Assembly (NCBI RefSeq): GCF_031460495.1
Contig: NZ_JAVKTS010000001.1
Span: 62,001 to 126,000 of the forward strand
DNA from: Tissierella sp.
GTDB lineage: Bacteria; Bacillota; Clostridia; Tissierellales; Tissierellaceae
DNA: 64,000 bases
Direction: 5' to 3'
How positions within the stretch are numbered: position 1 is the first letter of the stretch; each line of letters opens with the position of its first letter. This document shows positions 8,063 to 16,263 of this stretch, piece by piece. The notes below the pieces were generated by a model. That model did no database searches. It was not told the origin of the DNA and was given only the letters and a program-made list of their open reading frames with translations. The position numbers and the translations under genes are program-made.

Positions 8063-8542
8063 ATGAGTACCTTGATAGTTTATGCAAGTAAATACGGGTG
8101 TACAGAAAAATGTGTAGAATTGTTGTCTAAAAAACTTTATGGTGAAATAGAAATAATGAACTTAAAGAAAGTAAGGGATATTGATATTTCAAGATATGAA
8201 AAGATTATTATTGGTGGGTCAATATACATTGGTAGAATACAAAAAGAAGTAACGGAATTTTGCTCAAAAAGCTTAGAAGAGTTAAAGAAAAAACGAATTG
8301 GGTTGTTTATTTGTGGTATGCAAGAAGGTGATACAATCAATACCCAATTAAATCAAAATTTTAATCCAGCTTTAATCGAAATTGCAGATGCTAAGGAATG
8401 TTTTGGTGGGGAATTTACCTTTGATAAGATGACCTTTATAGAAAAGTTTATAGTAAAAAAGGTATCTAAAGTAACTTCAAATAAATCCAATATATCACAG
8501 GATAATATCCACAAGTTTGCACAAGCAATAAATTCTATTTAG
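8063..8542 (+). CDS. flavodoxin-domain protein (HemG-like)
   Basis: A 159-residue single-domain flavoprotein. The N-terminal strand and phosphate-binding loop, TLIVYASKYGCTEKC, is the flavodoxin-5 / menaquinone-dependent protoporphyrinogen oxidase pattern, and IIGGSIYIGRIQKEV forms the second flavin contact region. It probably binds FMN noncovalently in the cytoplasm. It lies 15 nt after the FMN-binding protein and in the TetR-controlled operon. A true protoporphyrinogen oxidase function is doubtful without heme genes nearby; a general redox carrier is as likely. Confidence 0.8.
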   Translation: MSTLIVYASKYGCTEKCVELLSKKLYGEIEIMNLKKVRDIDISRYEKIIIGGSIYIGRIQKEVTEFCSKSLEELKKKRIGLFICGMQEGDTINTQLNQNFNPALIEIADAKECFGGEFTFDKMTFIEKFIVKKVSKVTSNKSNISQDNIHKFAQAINSI

Positions 8543-8562
8543 TTTATCTGGAGGTATTTTAA

Positions 8563-8844
8563 ATGAAGTATAATAGATATACTCAATTTTTATAGTTGGA
8601 TGCAAAAGGAGTATATTTATAGATGTAAAGAGCAGCAATTCATTAAGTTATGACTTTAATATATCAGATATAGAAAATATTGATGAAACATTAAGTAAGC
8701 AAGAATACTATTTTACCAGTTGGTGCAAAAATACTAGCTGAAATTGTACAAGAAATATTAGAAGAACTGCCAGAGAAAATTTCTAATATGGTTAATAAGA
8801 TTTTTTTAAATAGTATGTTAAAGAAAGTAAGAGAGTTGAAATAG
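8563..8844 (+). pseudogene. frameshifted small gene at the end of the flavin operon
   Basis: An ATG at 8563 with TCTGGAGG upstream opens MKYNRYTQFL and then stops. The coding sense continues in another frame (from about 8592: IVGCKRSIFIDVKSSN) and returns to the first frame near 8713 (LPVGAKILAEIV) to the stop at 8842. Both shifts lie at T-rich runs (8587-8591 and 8711-8714) and compensate each other. Joined, they would give about 93 residues of unknown function. It is either a recently decayed gene or two homopolymer sequencing errors. Confidence 0.55.
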
Positions 8845-8873
8845 ATTAGATATGATTAGAGGAGAAAATATAA

Positions 8874-9335
8874 ATGAGCAATTATCAAATTAAGAGAATA
8901 GTGGACAGTCCAGAATTGAAAACATATGCTGCTGACTGGTTCCATCAAAAGTGGAATATTCCAGTAGAAGCATATCTTGAAAGTATGGATGAATGTCTGA
9001 ATGGTAGAAATACTATTCCGCAATGGTATATAGTGATGTTGGAAGATGAGATTGTTGGTGGTGTTGGCGTAATAAAAAACGATTTTCATAACAGGAAAGA
9101 TTTATCACCTAATGTGTGTGCTGTTTATGTGGAAGAGAATTACCGTAGGCAAGGCATTGCTGGTAAAATGTTGGATTATGTATGTGAAGATATGAAAGAA
9201 AAAAATATTGACACCTTATATTTGATTACGGATCATATTTCTCTTTATGAGCGTTATGGATGGGAATTTCTATGTATGGCTCAAGGAGATGGTGAAAAGG
9301 AACTATCTAGAATGTATATTCACAGAGCTGAATAA
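8874..9335 (+). CDS. GNAT family N-acetyltransferase
   Basis: A 153-residue GNAT protein. The acetyl-CoA-binding segment NVCAVYVEENYRRQGIAGKMLDYV contains the RxxGxA signature. The C-terminal SLYERYGWEF forms the last conserved strand and helix. The ribosome binding site AGAGGAG is well placed. It is the first of a run of acetyltransferase and nucleotide-modifying genes up to 12135. The substrate is unknown; relatives act on small amines or antibiotics. Confidence 0.85.
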   Translation: MSNYQIKRIVDSPELKTYAADWFHQKWNIPVEAYLESMDECLNGRNTIPQWYIVMLEDEIVGGVGVIKNDFHNRKDLSPNVCAVYVEENYRRQGIAGKMLDYVCEDMKEKNIDTLYLITDHISLYERYGWEFLCMAQGDGEKELSRMYIHRAE

Positions 9336-9441
9336 ATTTTAATTTGTCCAGTGGATTGAAATAATAAAATTAAGGAGATGCACTATGGTAAATCAGACAT
9401 AGCAAAAGAACATTTGATGTCTGCTAGATGGGAGGAGAAGA

Positions 9442-9885
9442 ATGGAAGAACTAGTTTTAGCAAAAATTAATAAGCATATGATTAATGATTGTGTGGATTT
9501 GTTTATTGGAACATTCACTAAAGAACCATGGAATGATGTTTATGAATCAAGAGAACAAGTAGTGAAGTTTATGAATAATCACTTTAACAATAACTACTTT
9601 GTAGGTTATGCAGCTCTGTTAGATGATAAGCTAGTAGCCTTGAGTATTGGTATGAAAAAACCGTGGATTGAAGGTTTTGAATATTATATTGATGAGTTTT
9701 GCGTTAGTTATGAAATGCAGGGGAGAGCTATTGGGAGCTGGTTTATAAAGGCAATAGAAGAAGATATTGAAGAACAAGGAATGAATGCAATGATATTAAA
9801 CACAGAAAAAAACTACCCATCGCAGAAATTCTATGAAAAAAATGGATTTAAAACACTTAGTGATTTGATAATTCTTGTTAAATAG
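9442..9885 (+). CDS. GNAT acetyltransferase, aminoglycoside 6'-N-acetyltransferase-like
   Basis: A 147-residue GNAT protein. FTKEPWNDVYESREQV, the strand GYAALLDDKLVALSIG and YIDEFCVSYEMQGRAIGSWFI resemble AAC(6')-like acetyltransferases, and QKFYEKNGFK is the usual end of the fold. The resemblance does not establish drug resistance, because many chromosomal relatives have other substrates. The ATG at 9442 follows GGGAGGAG. A five-codon ORF with its own ribosome binding site lies just upstream (9385) and may be a remnant. Confidence 0.75.
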   Translation: MEELVLAKINKHMINDCVDLFIGTFTKEPWNDVYESREQVVKFMNNHFNNNYFVGYAALLDDKLVALSIGMKKPWIEGFEYYIDEFCVSYEMQGRAIGSWFIKAIEEDIEEQGMNAMILNTEKNYPSQKFYEKNGFKTLSDLIILVK

Positions 9886-10007
9886 TGTAGTGGTGAATTA
9901 AGTATATATACAGTTATAGGAAAATAATGCTTCGTAGCATTTATAAACTATGTCATAATGGTAGTATTTGATGTCGTAACTTACATACATAAAAGGGGAG
10001 TTAATAG

Positions 10008-10433
10008 ATGAATATTTATAAAAGTTTAGAAAGTACAAAAAAAGAAATTGACTTTATTGATGATAAAATTTGTGAATATAATGAATTAAATGTACCATTT
10101 GAAATATCTATTCCATCGTCAAAACTTAATAGACACATACAAGATGATAATGGCAATATTATAGCAGGGATAAATTGTATATATTACTCTTGGAAATGTA
10201 TATATGTAGATGCATTATGGGTTAAAGAAGAATATAGAAATACAAAGATAGGTTCTCAATTATTAGCTGAAATAGAGGAAACTGCAAAAGAATATGATTG
10301 CCACATTGTACACTTAGATACCTTTGATTTTCAAGCGAAAGACTTTTATATCAAACATGGATATGAGATACATGGAGTTTTAGATGATTGTCCGCAAGGG
10401 CATAAGAGATATTATATGAAAAAGAACATTTAG
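10008..10433 (+). CDS. GNAT family N-acetyltransferase
   Basis: A 141-residue GNAT protein with YVDALWVKEEYRNTKIGSQLLAEIE as the acetyl-CoA site and FYIKHGYEIHG near the C-terminus. It has a strong AGGGGAG ribosome binding site. The 120-nt gap upstream shows no terminator. Its substrate is unknown. It belongs to the acetyltransferase cluster. Confidence 0.85.
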   Translation: MNIYKSLESTKKEIDFIDDKICEYNELNVPFEISIPSSKLNRHIQDDNGNIIAGINCIYYSWKCIYVDALWVKEEYRNTKIGSQLLAEIEETAKEYDCHIVHLDTFDFQAKDFYIKHGYEIHGVLDDCPQGHKRYYMKKNI

Positions 10434-10502
10434 TTCGCATTCTTTATCTTCAGTGTCGCAACGGTCGATTTATGTGTAATAAATATTAAGGGGGAGGCTA
10501 AT

Positions 10503-10967
10503 TTGGGAGAAGCAAGGTTTTATTATAAAGATAAGAATGCACCAAAACCGAATAAACCTATTCATATAGGAGCTTGTGTAATTATTCGATATAATGGTAA
10601 AGTGTTATTAGAAAAAAGAACCGATAGTAATCGTTGGGCTTTAATAGGTGGTGGGCTCAATATAGATGAAAGTCTTGAAAAATGTATTGTAAGAGAGATA
10701 AAAGAGGAAACTGGGCTCGAAATTCAAGAACAATCATTATGTTTTCTAAAGGTTTATTCTGATCCTACACGCATAGCGGAGTATCCTGATGGGAATATAT
10801 TAAGAATAATAACTGCTGTATATCAAATTGAAATAAGTAATAAACATGAATTAATATGTAGTGAGGAATCAAAACAACTTAAATACTTTAGCCTCGAAGA
10901 ATTAAAGGATTTGAATATTGCAGAAACACATAGACATATTATCTCTGATAATTTATTAAGTTTATAA
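10503..10967 (+). CDS. NUDIX hydrolase
   Basis: A 154-residue NUDIX protein that should cleave a nucleoside diphosphate linked to another group. The Nudix box starts at GGGLNIDESLEKC and continues to REIKEETGLE, with the catalytic Glu residues present. It begins at TTG after AGGGGGAGG. No targeting signal is seen. Substrate cannot be inferred; position among acetyltransferases suggests a role in detoxification or metabolite repair. Confidence 0.9.
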   Translation: MGEARFYYKDKNAPKPNKPIHIGACVIIRYNGKVLLEKRTDSNRWALIGGGLNIDESLEKCIVREIKEETGLEIQEQSLCFLKVYSDPTRIAEYPDGNILRIITAVYQIEISNKHELICSEESKQLKYFSLEELKDLNIAETHRHIISDNLLSL

Positions 10968-11023
10968 TGACCTTCATATTAAACAAAAAATTATCTATAG
11001 ATTTGTTATTAGGAGGGTAATTT

Positions 11024-11575
11024 ATGAAATTGGTATTTTTAATAGGAAATACATCTGTTGGTAAGATGACAGTAGGGCAGGAACTTATGAAAATTACTGA
11101 TTTAAGATTGTTCCATAATCATATGACAATTGAACCGGTAATAGAAGTATTTGGATATTATCATAGTAGACCAATAAGTAGAATTAGAGAAATCATATTT
11201 GAAGAGTTTGCTAAATCAGATAATTATGGATTAATATTTACATATATGTGGGCCTTCGACCATAAATCTGACTGGGATTATGTTGAACATGTAACGGAGA
11301 TATTCAAAAATAATAACGCTGATATTTATTATGTAGAACTTGTTGCTCCACAAGAAATTAGATTACAAAGGAATATTACTGAAAATAGGTTAAGAAACAA
11401 AGCCTCAAAACAAGATATAGAAGCTTCAAACCAAAGGCTTATAAATGGTGATGAGAAGTATCGCTGTGTTAGTAATGATGGAGAAATACAGTTTGAAAAC
11501 TATTTGAGAATAGATAATTCTACTGTTCCTGCAAAAAATGTTGCTGAAATAATAAAGGCTCATTTTAAATTATAA
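11024..11575 (+). CDS. P-loop kinase-like NTPase
   Basis: A 183-residue P-loop protein resembling shikimate- or adenylate-kinase-like small-molecule kinases. The Walker A motif is GNTSVGKMT at residues 8-16, followed by an HNHMTIEP segment and a lid-like RLQRNITENRLRNK region with Arg residues for phosphate contacts. There is no signal peptide. The ribosome binding site is AGGAGGG. The substrate is unknown; chloramphenicol-phosphotransferase-like relatives exist, so drug or metabolite phosphorylation is possible. Confidence 0.75.
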   Translation: MKLVFLIGNTSVGKMTVGQELMKITDLRLFHNHMTIEPVIEVFGYYHSRPISRIREIIFEEFAKSDNYGLIFTYMWAFDHKSDWDYVEHVTEIFKNNNADIYYVELVAPQEIRLQRNITENRLRNKASKQDIEASNQRLINGDEKYRCVSNDGEIQFENYLRIDNSTVPAKNVAEIIKAHFKL

Positions 11576-11628
11576 AACAAATATATTAAGTAATTTAATT
11601 TTATCTACTTAAAAGGGGAAAGTGTATT

Positions 11629-12135
11629 ATGGATATAGAAATTGTAAAGGTAGCTGAAGAGGAAAGAGAAATATTAGCCCGATTAATCGAGTTGTATGAA
11701 TATGACTTTTCAGAGTATGAAGATAGGGATGTAAATTTTCTTGGCTTATATGGGTATGGATATTTAGATTATTATTGGACTGAAAAGCGAAGATTTCCAT
11801 ATTTTATTAAGGTTAATAATAAACTTGCAGGATTTGTTATGGTATGTGATTATTGTTATATATCTAAAGATGAAGATACGCTTTTTATGAGTGAGTTCTT
11901 TGTTATGAAGAAATATCGCAGAGGTGGAATAGGAAAATATGCAGCTAAGAAAGTGTTTGAGATGCATCCAGGAAAATGGGAATTAACGGTTCATCCTAAT
12001 AATCCAATATCACATATATTTTGGGAATCAGTATTAAAGAGTACTGTGGGAAATGATTTTAAGAAACACTTAGATGTAGAAGATGTTTATGATGATGAGC
12101 TTGGAATTGCATATACATTTAGAAATGATTTGTAG
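11629..12135 (+). CDS. GNAT family N-acetyltransferase
   Basis: A 168-residue GNAT protein rich in aromatic residues in its N-terminal half (LYGYGYLDYYWTEKRRFPY). The acetyl-CoA motif is SEFFVMKKYRRGGIGKYAA, and NNPISHIFWESV takes the place of the usual C-terminal helix. The AAAGGGG ribosome binding site is present. This closes the cluster of acetyltransferases that starts at 8874. Its substrate is unknown. Confidence 0.82.
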   Translation: MDIEIVKVAEEEREILARLIELYEYDFSEYEDRDVNFLGLYGYGYLDYYWTEKRRFPYFIKVNNKLAGFVMVCDYCYISKDEDTLFMSEFFVMKKYRRGGIGKYAAKKVFEMHPGKWELTVHPNNPISHIFWESVLKSTVGNDFKKHLDVEDVYDDELGIAYTFRNDL

Positions 12136-12221
12136 ATTCCCAGCATAGAAGCATTAAGCAATAACAAAACAATCACTTCAGGAATATCATGTAATAACAA
12201 TGATAACTTGGAGTGATTTTT

Positions 12222-13133
12222 ATGTTTGAATATATATTGGATAATTATCATTTGATATTTTTCATAATTGCAGTATTAATTGTAATTTTTATTTTTATAT
12301 TTAAAAGATTTAAATCTAAGATAAAAAAAGAAATCGAAAAGATTAAAGATGTTGAATCTCTTAATGACTTTATAAGACCTTATGGTTATGCATATGACTT
12401 TCATCAGGATATATTTTATACAGTAATTGATGCATGGCAACGGGAAATGGGATATACAAGGCTTTATGATGAGGCAGCAGCACCATCATCTATGATAATA
12501 GACTGTGAACCTATTTATTTTGAATATGATAATAAAAGATGGATGATAGAATTTTGGAAGGGTCAATATGGTATGACAACTGGCTTTGAAATAGGCGTAT
12601 ATCACACAGATGGACTTGACTTGTCAAATGAATATTTTAACTGGAATTTCTATGATTGTGCTGATGATAACAATATGCTTAAAATGGGATTTACACTAAC
12701 TAAAAATAATAAAATTATAATGAATAGAAGGGGAATACATTGGTGGCTAACAGGATTCAAGCTAGGAGAATTCTCGGAACCTTGGGAACTTCAAGCAAAG
12801 ATATCTATTACTCTTAAGGATCTTAATATGCGAAATTCATTTATAGAAGGATTGAAAAGAGCTGGATATAGAAGGGGAGAGATGTTAGTTGAGGGTAAAA
12901 CAGTTTTTGTTACTTTTGCAGAACCAAAGACTCCTCAGCCTTTTACAAGAATTAATGAATTTGATGAAATAACCCAGAAGAAAAACAAACTATTGTGTCA
13001 TAGTTATAATGAATTAACAAGGGATTATGACAATGCACTAGATAAGATAATTGCATTAAAAGATATTAATCCTGATATGCTACAAAACTTACTATTAATG
13101 GGTAAGAAGACAAAAGATATTTTCAAAATGTAA
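12222..13133 (+). CDS. DUF4474 domain membrane protein
   Basis: A protein of about 303 residues with an N-terminal membrane helix (LIFFIIAVLIVIFIFIF, about residues 10-27) followed by a DUF4474 domain. The marks of that family are FIRPYGYAYDFHQDIFYT, AWQREMGYTRLYDE, SSMIIDCEPIYFEY and WKGQYGMTTGFEIGVY. The ATG at 12222 is preferred because a GTG at 12213 overlaps the ribosome binding site. The function of the family is not known. The metallophosphoesterase gene follows after 55 nt. Confidence 0.8.
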   Translation: MFEYILDNYHLIFFIIAVLIVIFIFIFKRFKSKIKKEIEKIKDVESLNDFIRPYGYAYDFHQDIFYTVIDAWQREMGYTRLYDEAAAPSSMIIDCEPIYFEYDNKRWMIEFWKGQYGMTTGFEIGVYHTDGLDLSNEYFNWNFYDCADDNNMLKMGFTLTKNNKIIMNRRGIHWWLTGFKLGEFSEPWELQAKISITLKDLNMRNSFIEGLKRAGYRRGEMLVEGKTVFVTFAEPKTPQPFTRINEFDEITQKKNKLLCHSYNELTRDYDNALDKIIALKDINPDMLQNLLLMGKKTKDIFKM

Positions 13134-13188
13134 GCAACTTCACTTTTATGAATAGTCTAGTAGAATAAACATATTGGGTGGGATATGT

Positions 13189-14073
13189 ATGAGAATATTG
13201 AACCGGTTAACTAAAATTTTTAATAACTCCAAAGAAATCAATATAGATGATAATTCCAAAATCATTATTATGAGTGATGTTCATAGGGGAGATGGCAATT
13301 GGTCAGATTCTTTTGCTAGAAATCAGAATGTATTTTTTGCTGCCCTAAACCATTATTACCAGAAGAATTATACCTATATAGAACTAGGAGATGGAGATGA
13401 GCTTTGGGAATTACCTGATTTTAAAGAAATAATAAGAAACCATAATGATGTATTTTGGCTGATGTCTAAGTTCTATGAAGACAAGAGATTCTATATGTTA
13501 TTTGGAAATCATGATATTGTTAAGAAGGATAAAAGATTCATAGAAGAGAACCTATATTATTATAATGAAAGAATTCATAAAGACATTTCTTTATTTAAAG
13601 ACATACAAGTCCATGAAGGCCTAATACTGAATTATAAAGATTATAAAAGTAAAATTTTTCTAGTACATGGGCATCAAGTAGAATTCCTAAATTATGATAT
13701 TTGGCCCATTGCAAGACTCTTGGTAAGACACATATGGAGACCACTTGAACTTTATGGTATCAATGATGTAACTAGGACTGCAAATAATTATAAGAAGAGA
13801 CATAAGCTAGCAACAAAGCTTATCCAATGGGTCAAAAGCAATAAACATATCCTAATAGCTGGACACAATCATAGGCCATATTTTCCTGAAGTAGGTGATC
13901 TTCCTTATTTTAACGATGGAAGCTGCGTCCATCCAAGATGCATAACAGGAATAGAAATTGTAGAAGGAAATATTATGCTAATTAAATGGAGTGTAAAAGT
14001 CAATGAAAAAGGATTGCTATATATAGGCAAAGATATACTAGCAGGACCAAGAAAGCTGGACTTATATTTTTAA
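13189..14073 (+). CDS. calcineurin-like metallophosphoesterase
   Basis: A 294-residue cytosolic metallophosphoesterase with all the conserved blocks in order: SDVHRGDGN, ELGDGDELWE, LFGNHD, VHGHQVE and AGHNHRP. The layout resembles UDP-2,3-diacylglucosamine hydrolase-like (LpxH-type) phosphoesterases, but lipid A is not expected in this kind of organism, so the substrate is open. The ATG at 13189 is the best start, just after GGGTGGGA. It is followed by a hairpin that is repeated after the next gene. Confidence 0.85.
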   Translation: MRILNRLTKIFNNSKEINIDDNSKIIIMSDVHRGDGNWSDSFARNQNVFFAALNHYYQKNYTYIELGDGDELWELPDFKEIIRNHNDVFWLMSKFYEDKRFYMLFGNHDIVKKDKRFIEENLYYYNERIHKDISLFKDIQVHEGLILNYKDYKSKIFLVHGHQVEFLNYDIWPIARLLVRHIWRPLELYGINDVTRTANNYKKRHKLATKLIQWVKSNKHILIAGHNHRPYFPEVGDLPYFNDGSCVHPRCITGIEIVEGNIMLIKWSVKVNEKGLLYIGKDILAGPRKLDLYF

Positions 14074-14088
14074 AAATCTTGTGTAAGG

Positions 14089-14128
14089 GCTACTGCAAAA
14101 TCTGCAGTAGCTAAAATATTAATCTTCA
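14089..14128. repeat. hairpin repeat, copy A
   Basis: GCTACTGCA (14089-14097) pairs with TGCAGTAGC (14103-14111) and is followed by AAAATATTAATCTTCA. Nearly the same 40 bases recur at 14786-14824, where they include the stop codon and terminator of the MerR gene. Confidence 0.7.
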
Positions 14129-14218
14129 TCATATTTTTAAGAATTTTACTTGAAGAAAGCTAAAATACTTGAATAATATTAGTTAAAATTGGAATTCTAC
14201 CTGTAGGAGGTGTTGACA

Positions 14219-14698
14219 ATGACAACTATAAATCTATCACAAAAAGAAAGAATGTTACTAGAAGACCAAAAAAGCCATGAAGAGATATGTATTCAAAAGT
14301 ACACTAACTATGCTAATCAGACACAAGACCCAGCATTAAAGCAGTTATTTACAACCCATGCACAACAAGAACAACATCATTACGATACAATTAATCAAAT
14401 TTTATCTGGAACTGTTCCAAATATGAACCAACAAGGTCAACAGCAAAACCAGCAAAATAAGCAAAACAATATGCAAGCACAAGGAAATGTTGGCATGGTT
14501 AACAGTAATGATGCTGCACTATGTAGTGACTTACTTATGACAGAAAAATTTGTATCTGGTGCATATGATACAGCTATATTTGAGTGTAGAGATACCAAAT
14601 TACGAGACGCACTTAACCACATTCAAAAAGAAGAGCAAAAGCATGGAGAAGAAATTTTTAATTACATGCAAAGCCATGGCATGTACAATGTAAAATAA
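14219..14698 (+). CDS. CotF-like spore coat protein
   Basis: A 159-residue protein of the CotF spore coat family, with a ferritin-like helical layout. The N-terminal helix pair includes ERMLLEDQKSHEEICIQKY and QQEQHHYDTINQIL. A Gln/Asn-rich linker (QQGQQQNQQNKQNN) follows, then LCSDLLMTEKFVSGAYDTA and IQKEEQKHGEEIFNYM. The ATG at 14219 follows AGGAGG with 8-nt spacing; a GTG at 14210 overlaps the site. It should be deposited on the forespore surface and points to a spore-forming host. Confidence 0.9.
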   Translation: MTTINLSQKERMLLEDQKSHEEICIQKYTNYANQTQDPALKQLFTTHAQQEQHHYDTINQILSGTVPNMNQQGQQQNQQNKQNNMQAQGNVGMVNSNDAALCSDLLMTEKFVSGAYDTAIFECRDTKLRDALNHIQKEEQKHGEEIFNYMQSHGMYNVK

Positions 14699-14724
14699 GT
14701 ATTACTTCATATAGTTAGTTTTTG

Positions 14725-14753
14725 AAGGCCTACAGTTTATTGCTGTTGGCCTT
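14725..14753 (+). terminator. hairpin terminator after the coat gene
   Basis: AAGGCC and ACAG pair with CTGT and GGCCTT around a 7-nt loop; a short TTT follows. Confidence 0.6.
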
Positions 14754-14785
14754 TAAAATGTCCTCTTGTTTGGTATAAAAACAAA

Positions 14786-14824
14786 GCTACTGCAAAATCT
14801 GCAGCAGCAAAATATTAATCTTCA
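14786..14824 (-). terminator. MerR gene terminator, hairpin repeat copy B
   Basis: Read on the minus strand, GCTGCTGCA-GATTT-TGCAGTAGC is followed by TTTGTTTTT, so it should terminate the MerR transcript. It is the second copy of the 40-nt repeat at 14089-14128. Confidence 0.7.
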
Positions 14825-15579
14825 CTATTAGCATAGATAGCAATGGCATCTCTTAAGAACTCTGCCAATCCAGCTTGTTCCTTATCATAATATGCTTTGA
14901 ATCTTTCATCATCAACATACATTTGAGTAAGATTTGCATGTGCTTCTCTGCTATAGGAATCCCAATAATAGCTTAACCATTGGCGATGTAAGTCTGCAGC
15001 TTTTTGAGCTATTTCTCCAGCTGGATCTTTAGTATCAAATGCCAATTTTAATGTGTCAATTACACTGGAGCTAAGTTTTTGTAGTTCTTCATACTGATCC
15101 TCGGTCATATTTTTAAACTTTTTATTTGATTTTTCTACTACTTCATCTCCGTATCTTTCCCTAGCTTCTTTTCCATATTTCTCCTCATTATCGTCAATCA
15201 TTGTTTGCTTAAAGCCTTCAAATTTCTCTTTATCACTCATTATAATTCTCCCTTCTTTAGAAGCCAAAGTATTATCTATATTGGCAATTAATATATTTAT
15301 TTTCTCTTTCTCAGCAAGGAGTTTCTTTCGATGTTCCATAAGTGCAGTTATTTCATTAAAAGAACTTGATGTTATTATAGTTTTTATGCTGTCTAAATCC
15401 ATACCTAGCTCCCGATAGAATAATATTTGCTGCAATTTATCAACTTCTTTCTTGCCATAAATTCGATAGCCAGAGGAATTAATTTTTGCAGGTTTAAGAA
15501 TTTCTATTTCATCATAATATCTTAGTGTTCTACTACTAATGCCTGCTAAGTTAGCTAGTTTCTGCACTGTATATTCCAT
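14815..15579 (-). CDS. MerR family regulator with TipAS antibiotic-binding domain
   Basis: A 254-residue regulator. The MerR winged HTH occupies residues 1-70 (YTVQKLANLAGISSRTLRYYDEI), a coiled-coil dimer helix follows (about 80-105), and the C-terminal half is a TipAS domain (around EKYGKEARERYGD to AGLAEFLRDAI), which in relatives traps thiopeptides or other ligands. ATG at 15579 is chosen because GGGAGGTG lies 8 nt upstream. Its promoter has the elongated 19-bp spacer typical of MerR-activated promoters, so autoactivation is expected. No obvious target gene lies next to it. Confidence 0.92.
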   Translation of the reverse strand: MEYTVQKLANLAGISSRTLRYYDEIEILKPAKINSSGYRIYGKKEVDKLQQILFYRELGMDLDSIKTIITSSSFNEITALMEHRKKLLAEKEKINILIANIDNTLASKEGRIIMSDKEKFEGFKQTMIDDNEEKYGKEARERYGDEVVEKSNKKFKNMTEDQYEELQKLSSSVIDTLKLAFDTKDPAGEIAQKAADLHRQWLSYYWDSYSREAHANLTQMYVDDERFKAYYDKEQAGLAEFLRDAIAIYANSED

Positions 15580-15602
15580 ATCATTCACCTCCCTATAAAG
15601 AT

Positions 15603-15633
15603 ACTATATACCTTTACGCTGCGTCAATGTCAA
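15603..15633 (-). promoter_or_regulatory. MerR-type promoter with 19-bp spacer and dyad
   Basis: On the minus strand, TTGACA (15633-15628) and TATAGT (15608-15603) are separated by 19 bp, with the palindrome ACGCTGCGT (15616-15624) in the spacer. This is the architecture MerR proteins untwist. Confidence 0.75.
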
Positions 15634-15711
15634 CAGTTTTATACTAGTTTTTTTATTTTGATTCAGTCTATGTTTTAGAATGTTAGAAGCTTATTATTGT
15701 TTGGAGAAAAG

Positions 15712-15729
15712 TCCTCTTGTTTGCTATAA
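15712..15729. repeat. 18-nt direct repeat flanking the MerR gene
   Basis: TCCTCTTGTTTGCTATAA here matches TCCTCTTGTTTGGTATAA at 14761-14778 in 17 of 18 bases, one copy on each side of the MerR gene. Confidence 0.5.
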
Positions 15730-15817
15730 TATGAAAATAAAGAACAAAGGAATCTTTTCTTTGAACATGCCTATGTTTCGTGATACAATAAAGAAAATCA
15801 TATAAGGGAGGATAATC

Positions 15818-16168
15818 ATGACTAAACATAAAATCTATACAATGAGTTTCGCAAGTGTCTATCCCCATTATATTGCTAAAGCCGAGAAAAAAGGCCGAAT
15901 GAAAGTAGAAGTTGATGAAATTATCCGGTGGTTGACAGGATATAGCCAGGAAGAGCTAGAAGTGCATCTAGAAAAACAGACAGACTTTGAGACTTTCTTT
16001 GCAGAAGCTCCCCAACTGAATCCTTCACGGGCTTTGATTAAGGGTGTGGTCTGCGGTGTAAGAGTGGAAGATATAGAAGAAGCAACTATGCAGGAAATTC
16101 GTTATTTGGATAAACTGATAGATGAATTAGCAAAGGGAAAAGTCATGGATAAGATTTTGCGAAAATAA
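15818..16168 (+). CDS. DUF2200 family protein
   Basis: A 116-residue protein matching the DUF2200 family from end to end: [23 protein letters not shown] near the start, [14 protein letters not shown], then [16 protein letters not shown]. The family is small, cytosolic and of unknown function. Its GC content is slightly higher than that of the neighbours. The ribosome binding site AGGGAGG is strong. Confidence 0.85.
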   Translation: MTKHKIYTMSFASVYPHYIAKAEKKGRMKVEVDEIIRWLTGYSQEELEVHLEKQTDFETFFAEAPQLNPSRALIKGVVCGVRVEDIEEATMQEIRYLDKLIDELAKGKVMDKILRK

Positions 16169-16263
16169 TAATATTTCTAGGTAATATTTTTAAAGGAGTG
16201 AATGAAGTGGGTAGATTAAGAATTCTTCTTCAAAATTGAGATTATAATTTGAGGAGGATAAAT

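Noticed and set aside
8874-12135. Integron gene cassettes
   Set aside because: No integrase, and the spacers show no convincing attC-type inverted repeats; the ribosome binding sites and spacing fit ordinary single-gene units.
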